Assembly: GCF_009674535.1 (NCBI RefSeq)
Contig: NZ_WKJK01000010.1
Coordinates: forward strand, 186,001-250,000
Source: Duganella guangzhouensis
GTDB taxonomy: Bacteria; Pseudomonadota; Gammaproteobacteria; Burkholderiales; Burkholderiaceae_D
Direction: 5' to 3'
Length of the DNA stretch: 64,000 bases
Below are positions 34,177 through 41,982 of the stretch, piece by piece. The first letter of the stretch is position 1. The number at the start of each line of letters is the position of its first letter. The notes under the pieces are model-generated. The model had not been told where the DNA came from and searched no databases. It saw only the letters and a program-made list of their open reading frames with translations. A program made the translations under genes and the position numbers.

Positions 34177-34767
34177 ATGAGTATGTTGAATAAACTGACG
34201 GCGCGCCTGCTGCTGACGCTATCCCTGGTATGCGGCGCGGCGCCGGTGATGGCGGCCGAGGTATACCACGTCACTATCGACACCAGCGCGCTGGCCGGCA
34301 CGGATGGCTATCTGGATTTCCTGCTACTAGGCTTGAGCAATGCCGCGCCGGTGCAGACACAATTGTCCAACTTCTCGGGGGATTACACCGCGAGCAGTTT
34401 TGCGCTGGGCGACACCTCCGGCGACATCCACTCGGTGCTGAGCATCGCCAACAGCGGCGCATGGAACGAGTATGGGCAATGGACACACTTCGGCGGCACG
34501 CTGTCGTTCGACATCAGCATCAACAACAGCGCCAGCAGCGGCGCCAGCAGCGGCGCCGGCACCACACTGTCGATCGCACTGCTGGATGCGGGCCTGTACT
34601 ACCTGGGCAGCAGCGGTGACATCGTCACCATCGCGCTGCAGCCGGGCAGCGCCAGCATCGTCAGCGCGGACGGCGCCTACGCCACCATCAGCGCCGTGCC
34701 GGAACCGGCGGCCTGGCTGCTGCTCGGTGCCGGCCTGCTGCTGATTGGCCTGCGCCGCCGTTTATAG
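34177..34767 (+). CDS. PEP-CTERM sorted protein (NF038129-like)
   Basis: 196 residues. A signal peptide (LLLTLSLVCGAAPVMA), a beta-rich domain starting EVYHVTIDTSALAGTDGYLD, then the C-terminal sorting signal VPEPAAWLLLGAGLLLIG and the basic tail LRRRL. PEP-CTERM proteins are cut by an exosortase (not in this window) and go to the surface or matrix. AAGGAG precedes ATG. Its stop region overlaps that of the convergent TonB receptor by 6 bp. Its pairing with the lyase gene suggests a role near uronic acid polymers, which is inference. Confidence 0.88.
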   Translation: MSMLNKLTARLLLTLSLVCGAAPVMAAEVYHVTIDTSALAGTDGYLDFLLLGLSNAAPVQTQLSNFSGDYTASSFALGDTSGDIHSVLSIANSGAWNEYGQWTHFGGTLSFDISINNSASSGASSGAGTTLSIALLDAGLYYLGSSGDIVTIALQPGSASIVSADGAYATISAVPEPAAWLLLGAGLLLIGLRRRL

Positions 34768-36870
34768 ATAGACCTTCAATCGGGTGGCGATGCTGCGCTC
34801 CGCCCCCGGCACCACATACAGATTGCCCCACGAGTTGCTGTAGTACTGGCGGTTGAACAGATTATTCACGTCCAGCGAAACGCGCATGGTCTTGTTGATC
34901 TGCCAGAAGCCCAGCAGCTTGGCGGTGGTGTAAGCCGGCAGCGAATAGGTGTCGGCGGTATTACCCGAGCGGTTGCCGACATAATTCGCGCCACCGCCCA
35001 CGCCCCAGCGTCCGCCGCCTTCCAGCGCCGCCTCGCGGATCAGCAGCACGCCACCGCTGGTCTTCGCCACGTTCATCAAGCGCGTGCCCACCGCCAGCGT
35101 CTTGTCCTTGCTGACGCGCGCATCGATCCACGCCAGATTGGCCGTCACGCGCCAGTTGTCGTCGATCTGACCGAAGCTGTCGGCCTCAAAGCCGCTGCTC
35201 TTCACCTCACCCGCCGCCACCGAGTAGCCTGGCGCGTCGCTGGAAGTCAGCACATTGGTTTTGGTGATGTCGAACACCGCGAAGTTGGCGCCCAAACGCT
35301 CGTCGCGCGTTTGCAGTTTGACGCCGGCTTCATACGCGGTCGAATGTTGCGGGTCGAACGCCTTGCCGCTGATATCGGTGCCGCTGTTGCCACGGAAGGA
35401 TTTGCCCGCCGAGACATACCACGAACTCCACGCATTCGGCAGATAAGTCAGACCAGCGCGCGGCGACAGCGCGTTCTGCTGCTGCGACACGTCAGTCTTG
35501 GCGACGCGGTTCACCACATGCTGGTCATACTGATCGAAACGCAGGCCGCCCAGCAGCTTCCACTGCGGCGAAAGGCTGATCTGATCCTGCGCGAACAGCG
35601 CTTTCACGCGCTGCTGCTCGTCCGAACTGGTGGTGCGCGAAGTCAGTGCCGGCTTGACGATGGTGCCATACACCGGATTGTAAATATCCAGTGTGGTATT
35701 GGCCGAACGCAGAATCTCCATATTCATGAACAGACTGGATGCCTCGGCGCCGAACAGCAGCTCGTGCGCCATGCCGGCGACCTCCAGCTTGCCGTGCAAC
35801 TCAGCCTGAATCGACGCATCGCGCGAGGGCAGCGTGCGCCAGGTGTATTGGCGATTCAGCGTGCGGTTATCCGTGGCCAGCGAAGTCGCCTCGGTGTAGT
35901 AACCCTCAAAGGTGCTCTCCTTGTAGCTGGCGCCGAAGCGCGCGCGCCAGTGATCGGACAGCACGCGGTCCAGCGTCAGCTGATGGGTGTTACTGGTCAG
36001 GACCATATTGCCGTCGGACGGCTCGTTCAGCAGCAGGTCGCGCGGCAGCGTACCCAGTACGCCGCGCACATTGATGACGCCACGGTCCAGCGGCGTATCG
36101 GCGCGCAGGAACTCCGCTTCGTAATTCAGCGTGGTGGCGCCGTCGATCACCCAGGTCAGCGCCGGCGCGATCAAGTGGCGCTTGTTGTGCAGCAGCGGCG
36201 AACGCGTCTCGCCCTCCTCCGACATCAGATTGACGCGATAAGCCACGTTGCTGCTCAAGGCGCCGGTGCTGTCCAGCGTAGCGCGACGCAGCCCCTGATC
36301 GCTGAGGCTCAGCTCCGCCACATTGTGCGTCGTGAACTTCGGCTTCTTGGTGACGATATTGATAGTGCCGCCCGGCTCACTGCTGCCATACACCGCCGAC
36401 GCCGGGCCTTTCAGGAACTCGAACTGCTCCACCGTCGCGGTATCGCGCGGCGGATTATAGCCACGCGAACCGGGAAAGCCATTGACCAGGAAACCCATAT
36501 CGGTGCTGCTGAAACCACGAATGGAGAAGTTATCCCAGGTGCCGCCGAAATCGTTCAGGCGAGAGATACCGCTAACATAAGCAATGGTATCGGCCAGACG
36601 CAGCGCGCCGATATCCTCGATCTGCTGCGCCGTCATCACCCGTACCGCCTGCGGCACTTCCATCAACGGCGCATCGGTGCGGGTGGCGCCGCTGGCGTGA
36701 GTGGGATTGTACAAACCGGCACTGCGGTCGCCGGACACCGTCACCTGCGGCAAAGCCTGATCGGCATCCGCATCGGCAGCGACATCCGCCGCAAGCGCCA
36801 GCGGCGAAGTAGAAATCAAACCGGCAAACAACAACCGCGCCGGCACGGCACTGCGAACATGAAACGACAT
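34762..36870 (-). CDS. TonB-dependent siderophore receptor
   Basis: 702 residues. A signal peptide ends near ALAADVAA. The plug domain contains DAPLMEVPQAVRVMTAQQIE, GFSSTDMGFLVNGFPGSRG and the conserved LKGPASAVYGSSEPGGTINIV, followed by a 22-strand-type barrel ending IATRLKVYL. The plug motifs are those of ferric-siderophore (FhuA/FoxA-like) receptors. A Fur-like box lies 34 bp upstream, consistent with iron control. ATG 36870 is preferred to GTG two codons earlier. Confidence 0.92.
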   Translation of the reverse strand: MSFHVRSAVPARLLFAGLISTSPLALAADVAADADADQALPQVTVSGDRSAGLYNPTHASGATRTDAPLMEVPQAVRVMTAQQIEDIGALRLADTIAYVSGISRLNDFGGTWDNFSIRGFSSTDMGFLVNGFPGSRGYNPPRDTATVEQFEFLKGPASAVYGSSEPGGTINIVTKKPKFTTHNVAELSLSDQGLRRATLDSTGALSSNVAYRVNLMSEEGETRSPLLHNKRHLIAPALTWVIDGATTLNYEAEFLRADTPLDRGVINVRGVLGTLPRDLLLNEPSDGNMVLTSNTHQLTLDRVLSDHWRARFGASYKESTFEGYYTEATSLATDNRTLNRQYTWRTLPSRDASIQAELHGKLEVAGMAHELLFGAEASSLFMNMEILRSANTTLDIYNPVYGTIVKPALTSRTTSSDEQQRVKALFAQDQISLSPQWKLLGGLRFDQYDQHVVNRVAKTDVSQQQNALSPRAGLTYLPNAWSSWYVSAGKSFRGNSGTDISGKAFDPQHSTAYEAGVKLQTRDERLGANFAVFDITKTNVLTSSDAPGYSVAAGEVKSSGFEADSFGQIDDNWRVTANLAWIDARVSKDKTLAVGTRLMNVAKTSGGVLLIREAALEGGGRWGVGGGANYVGNRSGNTADTYSLPAYTTAKLLGFWQINKTMRVSLDVNNLFNRQYYSNSWGNLYVVPGAERSIATRLKVYL

Positions 36871-36903
36871 AAGCACCCAACAAAATTAAGAAAGTTTAAC
36901 ATA

Positions 36904-36922
36904 ATAAATGAGAATCATTATT
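36904..36922 (-). promoter_or_regulatory. Fur box-like site
   Basis: The right 13 bases GAGAATCATTATT match 11 of 13 in the Fur consensus; the full 19-mer matches about 14 of 19. It lies between the siderophore receptor start and the palindromic element. Confidence 0.65.
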
Positions 36923-36942
36923 AATTGCAAACTTTCTTAAAC

Positions 36943-37031
36943 CCGGGGTCAGGTCCATCATTTCTACACGAGCTCAGCCTTAGTGACTCGCTAAGGCTGA
37001 GCTCGTGTAGAAATGATGGACCTGACCCCGG
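36943..37031. repeat. 89-bp palindromic element, copy 2
   Basis: Arms 36943-36983 and 36991-37031 are perfectly complementary (41 bp). The pairing extends to 43 positions with one mismatch, leaving the loop act. Outer ends are CCGGGGTCA and TGACCCCGG, and the next 14 bases are identical to copy 1. The inner 15 bases of each arm differ from copy 1 with matching changes in the other arm. It starts 38 bp behind the alpha-amylase stop. Confidence 0.95.
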
Positions 37032-37069
37032 AGTTGGGCTCGGGGGATTCCGGGGGAGGCGGTGGGGGT

Positions 37070-38740
37070 TTAGTCCTGGCCGATCAGGACGACGGCGTTT
37101 TTGGTGCCGAAGTTGACGCTGTCGCCGCGTACGATGGCGGTTTTGCCGCTGTAGTAGTCTTTGACGCGCTGGCCGTTGGCGAATACGCCGTGCAGTTTGA
37201 TGGCGGTGGCTTTGTTGGTTGGCAGGTCCAGGGCGACCACGACTTTGTCACGTACACCGTCTTTGTCGTAGGTGCGCTTGAAGATGTAAGGCTGCGCCTG
37301 CAGTTGCTGGTGCACGCCCGCGCCGACCGCGACGTGGGCTTTGCGGAATTGTCCCAGCTTGGCCCAGTGTGCGCGTACGTCGGCGACTTTGTAGCCGTCG
37401 CGGGCGACGTTCTGTTCCAGTTCGTCCCAGTTCATGAAGGAGCGCAGTTTGGCGTCGCCGGTGGCTTCGGCGATGTCGAGTTTGCGCGCGGTTTCGTCGC
37501 CGTAGTAGATCTGCGCGGCGCCCGGCGCCAGCAGCAGTTTGTTGGCGCTTTCGATCGGTTTCTTGCGCGAGGCGTCGAACGGCGCGCCGTCGTCGTGCGA
37601 GTCCAGATAGTTCAGCACCGAGTAGCCGTTCAAGCGGCCGCCGTGCATGGCGTTCGAGTAGCTGCTGAACAGGGTTTCGTAATTCTGTGTGGCGTCCTGC
37701 ACCAGGCCGAAATTGATCAGGCTGTTGAAGCCGGCCTGGTAGTAGTTGACGCTCTGCCCGCCGCCCAGGTCGTGGTACAGGCCATCGGCCAGTTTGTAGT
37801 TGTAGACTTCCGCCGTTGCGTAGAATTTGTCGTCGCCCAGCTTTTTGTCCGGATTGGCTTTTTTCCAGTCTTCGAACGCCAGTGAGGCTTCTTTCAGTAG
37901 CTCTTTCCATACTTTGGCTTCGACGTGTTTGACGGTGTCGGCACGGAAGCCGTCGACGCCGTATTTGCGGATCCAGTCGGTGTGCCATTTGATCAGGTAG
38001 TAGCGCGGCGCGCGCGGATAACCGGTGCGGGCGAAGAATTCGTTCAGGCTCTTGGTCTCCTGTTCGAAGCGCCCTTCGCGCTGCCATTTTCCCATCAACC
38101 GCTCCGGCAGTTCCACCGGTTTGTCGCTCTCGGTCAGGAAGTCGGGCAGGTTTTTCACCAGCGTGCATTCGATGGTGGTCTTGGCGTCCTTGTAGGTGCA
38201 TTGCGGCGCGGTGCGCACCCAGTCGCTGGGCCAGACCGGGTCGATGTCGGTCACCGGGCCGGTGTGGTTCATCACCACGTCCAGCAGCACGCGGATGCCG
38301 TGCGCGTGCGCGGCGTCGACCAGGTTGCGGAAGTCGTTTTCGGTGCCGAGATTGGCGTCGACGGCGGTGAAGTCGGAAGCCCAGTAGCCGTGGAAGCCAT
38401 ACGATTTGCCGGTGCCTTCGTCGGTGCCGGCGTGGATCTGTTCCACCGGTGGCGTGATCCACAGCGCGGTCACGCCCAGGCTGTCGAAGTAGCCGTCGTT
38501 GATTTTGTTGATGATGCCGGCCAGGTCGCCGCCCATGAAGCCGCGCAGTGGCGCCGCGTCTTTCTGGCGGTCGTAGGCCAGGTCGTTGCCGGTGAAGGCG
38601 TTGCTGAAGCGGTCCGGCAGCACGAAATAGACGGTCGCGTTCTCCCACAGGAAGGGCTTGGGTTTGGCCGGCGCCACCGGCGCCGCCGTGGCCGTGCCCA
38701 GCGCCGCGGCGAGGGTGAATGCGAGTGTCGTCAATTTCAT
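37070..38740 (-). CDS. Exported alpha-amylase (GH13, MalS-like)
   Basis: 556 residues with a signal peptide (LTTLAFTLAAALGTATAAP). The frame carries FLWENATVYFVLPDRFSNAF, YGFHGYWASDFTAVDANLGT, the nucleophile Asp in GVDGFRADTVKH, Glu in FYATAEVYNY and LDSHDDGAPF. This resembles periplasmic maltodextrin amylases (MalS) that shorten long dextrins before import. It is the last gene of the operon transporter-phosphoglucomutase-amylase, 21 bp after pgm. An 89-bp palindrome follows. Confidence 0.92.
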   Translation of the reverse strand: MKLTTLAFTLAAALGTATAAPVAPAKPKPFLWENATVYFVLPDRFSNAFTGNDLAYDRQKDAAPLRGFMGGDLAGIINKINDGYFDSLGVTALWITPPVEQIHAGTDEGTGKSYGFHGYWASDFTAVDANLGTENDFRNLVDAAHAHGIRVLLDVVMNHTGPVTDIDPVWPSDWVRTAPQCTYKDAKTTIECTLVKNLPDFLTESDKPVELPERLMGKWQREGRFEQETKSLNEFFARTGYPRAPRYYLIKWHTDWIRKYGVDGFRADTVKHVEAKVWKELLKEASLAFEDWKKANPDKKLGDDKFYATAEVYNYKLADGLYHDLGGGQSVNYYQAGFNSLINFGLVQDATQNYETLFSSYSNAMHGGRLNGYSVLNYLDSHDDGAPFDASRKKPIESANKLLLAPGAAQIYYGDETARKLDIAEATGDAKLRSFMNWDELEQNVARDGYKVADVRAHWAKLGQFRKAHVAVGAGVHQQLQAQPYIFKRTYDKDGVRDKVVVALDLPTNKATAIKLHGVFANGQRVKDYYSGKTAIVRGDSVNFGTKNAVVLIGQD

Positions 38741-38761
38741 GCTGTCGTCCTTATGGTTGGT

Positions 38762-40393
38762 TTAGGTGATGACGGTGGGGTGGGCGCGGCCGGTCCAGCC
38801 GGCGATGCCCGCCACCTGCTCGGCGATCAGGATCAGCGGATACAGTGCCTGCTGCGTCGGCAGATGGTGGTGGGCCGGATCGGCTTCGTAACGCTCCAGG
38901 TAGACCCGCAGCGTTGCGCCCTCGGTACCGGTGCCGGACAGACGGAACACGATGCGCGAGCCATTGCTCATGACGATGCGCACGCCCTGCTGCTTCGATA
39001 CCGAACCGTCCACCGGATCGGTATATTCAAAGTCGTCGGCCAGCGCCACCACGTAGTGGCCCAGATCCTGTCCCGGCAGCGTGGCCAGCTTGATGCGCAA
39101 CGACGCCATCAGCTCATTCGCACCCTTGGCGTCCACTCCCTCGTAGTCGTGACGCGAGTAGTAGTTGCGGCCGAAGCGCGCCCAATGTTCGCTCACCAGC
39201 TGCTCCACCGATTTGCCGCTGGCCGCCAGCAGGTTAAGCCAGAACAGCACCGCCCACAGGCCATCTTTTTCGCGGATGTGATCCGAGCCGGTGCCGTAGC
39301 TCTCTTCGCCGCACAGCGTGGCCTTGCCGGCGTCCAGCAGGTTGCCGAAGAATTTCCAGCCGGTCGGGGTTTCAAAGCAAGGGATGCCCAGCGCTTCGGC
39401 CACGCGGTCGGCCGCCTGCGAGGTTGGCATCGAGCGGGCGATGCCTTTCAGGCCGGCGCGATAGCCCGGCGCCAGCGTCGCGTGCGCGGCCAGCACCGCC
39501 AGGCTGTCGGATGGCGTGACCTGGAAATTGCGGCCGACGATCATATTGCGGTCACCGTCGCCGTCGGAGGCGGCACCAAAGTCCGGCGCGTTCTCGGCGG
39601 CCATCAGTTCGATCAGCTGCGCGGCGTTGACCGGGTTCGGGTCCGGATGATGGCCGCCGAAATCCTCCAGTGGCTCGGCGTTGATAACGGTGCCTGCCGG
39701 CGCCCCCAACTGGCCTTCGATGATGGCCTTGGCGTACGGCCCGGAGACCGCCGACATGCCGTCAAAGCACATGCGGAAGCCGCCCGCGAACAGTTTGCGG
39801 ATGGCGTCGAAGTCGAACAGCTGCTGCATCAGTTCCGCGTAGTCGGCGACCGAATCGATGACTTCCACCGCCATCGCTTCAATACGGTAAGCACCGATGC
39901 GATTGAGGTCGATATCGGCGGCGTCGCTGATGCGGTACTCGCGAATGCTTTCGGTACGCTGGTAAATCGCCTCGGTCACGCTCTCCGGTGCCGGGCCGCC
40001 GTTGGCGATGTTGTACTTGATGCCGAAGTCGCCATCCGGTCCGCCCGGATTATGGCTGGCCGACAGCACGATGCCACCCAGCGCATCATGCTTGCGGATC
40101 ACGCAGCTGACCGCCGGCGTGGAAAGGATGCCGCCCTGTCCCACCAGCACGCGCGCAAAGCCATGCGCGGCGGCCATGCGCAGGATGGTCTGCACCGCGA
40201 CCCGGTTGTGGAAGCGGCCATCGCCGCCCACCACCAGCGTCTTGCCGCTGCAATCGCCCAGCGTATCGAACACGCTTTGCACAAAGTTTTCGAGGTAGTG
40301 CGCCTGCTGAAATACTGTGACTTTCTTGCGCAGGCCGGAAGTGCCCGGCCGCTGGCCGGAAAAAGGGGTAGTGCTGACCGTGGTGATGCTCAT
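38762..40393 (-). CDS. pgm: Phosphoglucomutase, alpha-D-glucose phosphate-specific
   Basis: A 543-residue enzyme interconverting glucose 1-phosphate and glucose 6-phosphate in the cytoplasm. All four active-site loops are visible: phosphoserine loop LSASHNPGGPDGDF, metal loop SDGDGDRNMIV, sugar loop CGEESYGTGSDHIREKDGLW and phosphate loop RLSGTGTEGATLRVY. ATG 40393 is used because PFSGQRPGTSGLRKKV, conserved in the family, begins 9 residues later. In this operon it could channel glucose 1-phosphate from maltodextrin phosphorolysis. Confidence 0.96.
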   Translation of the reverse strand: MSITTVSTTPFSGQRPGTSGLRKKVTVFQQAHYLENFVQSVFDTLGDCSGKTLVVGGDGRFHNRVAVQTILRMAAAHGFARVLVGQGGILSTPAVSCVIRKHDALGGIVLSASHNPGGPDGDFGIKYNIANGGPAPESVTEAIYQRTESIREYRISDAADIDLNRIGAYRIEAMAVEVIDSVADYAELMQQLFDFDAIRKLFAGGFRMCFDGMSAVSGPYAKAIIEGQLGAPAGTVINAEPLEDFGGHHPDPNPVNAAQLIELMAAENAPDFGAASDGDGDRNMIVGRNFQVTPSDSLAVLAAHATLAPGYRAGLKGIARSMPTSQAADRVAEALGIPCFETPTGWKFFGNLLDAGKATLCGEESYGTGSDHIREKDGLWAVLFWLNLLAASGKSVEQLVSEHWARFGRNYYSRHDYEGVDAKGANELMASLRIKLATLPGQDLGHYVVALADDFEYTDPVDGSVSKQQGVRIVMSNGSRIVFRLSGTGTEGATLRVYLERYEADPAHHHLPTQQALYPLILIAEQVAGIAGWTGRAHPTVIT

Positions 40394-40489
40394 GTTCGCT
40401 CCGCATAAATGGTGACTGTGGTTTGCGACGGTTTTACCTGTTTCGGCAAATTTTCGTCGCACAGTACTTGTCTCGCGAACAATATTACA

Positions 40490-41809
40490 TCATACCGGCG
40501 TCGCCTCGTCGCGTACCGCAAGCGTCAGCACACCGGCCACCACCATGCACACGCCACCCAGCATCAGGGTTTTAACGGTGTGGCCTTCAAACCAGTGCTT
40601 GGTCACAAAGCCCAGCAGCAGGCCGCTGACGATTTGCGGGATCACGATAAAGAAGTTGAACACGCCCATGTAGTAGCCCATGCGGTTGGCGGGCAGCGCT
40701 CCGGCCAGGATCGCGTACGGCATGGTCAGAATCGAGGCCCAGGCGATGCCGATGCCGATCATCGGATAGAACAGCGCATTCAGATCGTGAATCGTGTAGA
40801 TGCTGAACAGGCTGACGCCACCGATCACCAGGCAGCTCATGTGCACGGTCTTGCGGCTGGTATGGTGCGCAAACACCGGCAGAATGAACGCCGCCAGCGC
40901 CGACACGCCGCTGTACACCGCGAACATCACGCCGACGTGGTTGCCGGCCTCCTGGAACGCGGCCGATTGCGCGTCGGTGGTGCCGAACACGTTTTCGCCA
41001 ATCGCGTTGGTGGTGTAGATCCACATCGCGAACAGCCCGATCCAGGTGAAGAACTGCACCACCGCCAGCTGCATCATGGTCTTCGGCATTTTGCCGAAGC
41101 CGCCCAGAATCTCGGCCAGCGCGTGGCCCACACCCTTGCTGTTTTGCTGCTCGGCGCGGAAGGCTGCCAGGTCGTCCGGCGGCGCTTCCTTCGCGGTCAG
41201 CACGGTCCACAGCACGGCCAGGAAGTAGATCGCGCCGCCGGCGTAGAAGGAGTAACGCACGGTGTCGGGAATCTCGCCGGCCACCGGCACGTTGCTCACA
41301 CCCATATGGGTAAAGATGGTCGGCAGCAGCGAGGCGATCACCGCGCCCCAACCGATGAAGAAGGTCTGCATCGCAAAGCCGGCGGTTTGCTGCTTCGGTC
41401 CCAGCTTGTCGCCGACGAAGGCGCGGAACGGCTCCATCGACACGTTGATGGCGCCATCCAGCAGCCACAGAACAATCGCGGCCATCCACAAGGCGCTGGA
41501 ATTCGGCATCAGGAACAAGGCGATCGACGCCAGCAAGGCGCCAACAAAGAAGAACGGGCGGCGGCGGCCCCACATCGGATGCCAGGTACGGTCGCTCATG
41601 TAGCCGATGATCGGCTGCACCAGCAAACCGGTCACCGGTGGCGCCAGCCAGAATAAGGGGAGATCGTCGGGATTGGCGCCCAGCGTCGAGAAAATGCGGC
41701 TGACGTTGGCATTTTGCAGCGCAAAACCGAATTGAATGCCAAAGAAGCCAAGGCTCATATTCCACAGCTGCCAGAACGACAGTATGGGCTTGTTGCTGGA
41801 TGAGTGCAT
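40490..41809 (-). CDS. MFS sugar transporter, SLC45/MalY-like (maltose importer)
   Basis: A 439-residue inner-membrane protein with twelve helices. Typical segments are LWNMSLGFFGIQFGFALQNA, QPIIGYMSDRTWHPMWGRRR (the RxWxxxGRRRP loop of the glycoside/SLC45 group) and VSMEPFRAFVGDKL. Such transporters import maltose or sucrose in Caulobacter and Xanthomonas. It heads the operon with pgm and alpha-amylase and diverges from the GH31 alpha-glucosidase, which supports maltose or maltodextrin as substrate. Confidence 0.9.
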   Translation of the reverse strand: MHSSSNKPILSFWQLWNMSLGFFGIQFGFALQNANVSRIFSTLGANPDDLPLFWLAPPVTGLLVQPIIGYMSDRTWHPMWGRRRPFFFVGALLASIALFLMPNSSALWMAAIVLWLLDGAINVSMEPFRAFVGDKLGPKQQTAGFAMQTFFIGWGAVIASLLPTIFTHMGVSNVPVAGEIPDTVRYSFYAGGAIYFLAVLWTVLTAKEAPPDDLAAFRAEQQNSKGVGHALAEILGGFGKMPKTMMQLAVVQFFTWIGLFAMWIYTTNAIGENVFGTTDAQSAAFQEAGNHVGVMFAVYSGVSALAAFILPVFAHHTSRKTVHMSCLVIGGVSLFSIYTIHDLNALFYPMIGIGIAWASILTMPYAILAGALPANRMGYYMGVFNFFIVIPQIVSGLLLGFVTKHWFEGHTVKTLMLGGVCMVVAGVLTLAVRDEATPV

Positions 41810-41982
41810 GCTGCGCGTCCCGAGTTTTAAAATTTGTAGCAAAATAACACGCGACCCTATGCATGTCAATCGCAACTACTTCCCAGTAAAATAAAGGGAA
41901 AATGGCTATTCACGGCGCTATCTATGGTGTCAAATGTAGCCAAACAACAAAATCCAAGACGATCAACGAGACTGCAACCACT
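41810..41982. promoter_or_regulatory. Divergent maltose promoter region
   Basis: An AT-rich 173 bp between the transporter and the GH31 gene. It contains TTTGTAGCAAAATAACA (41833-41849); its first ten bases recur at 55792-55801 before the starch receptor and amylase genes. TGTAGCC at 41935 and CAACTAC at 41873 are further GTAG-type half sites. A shared regulator is inferred; none is encoded beside it. Confidence 0.45.
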
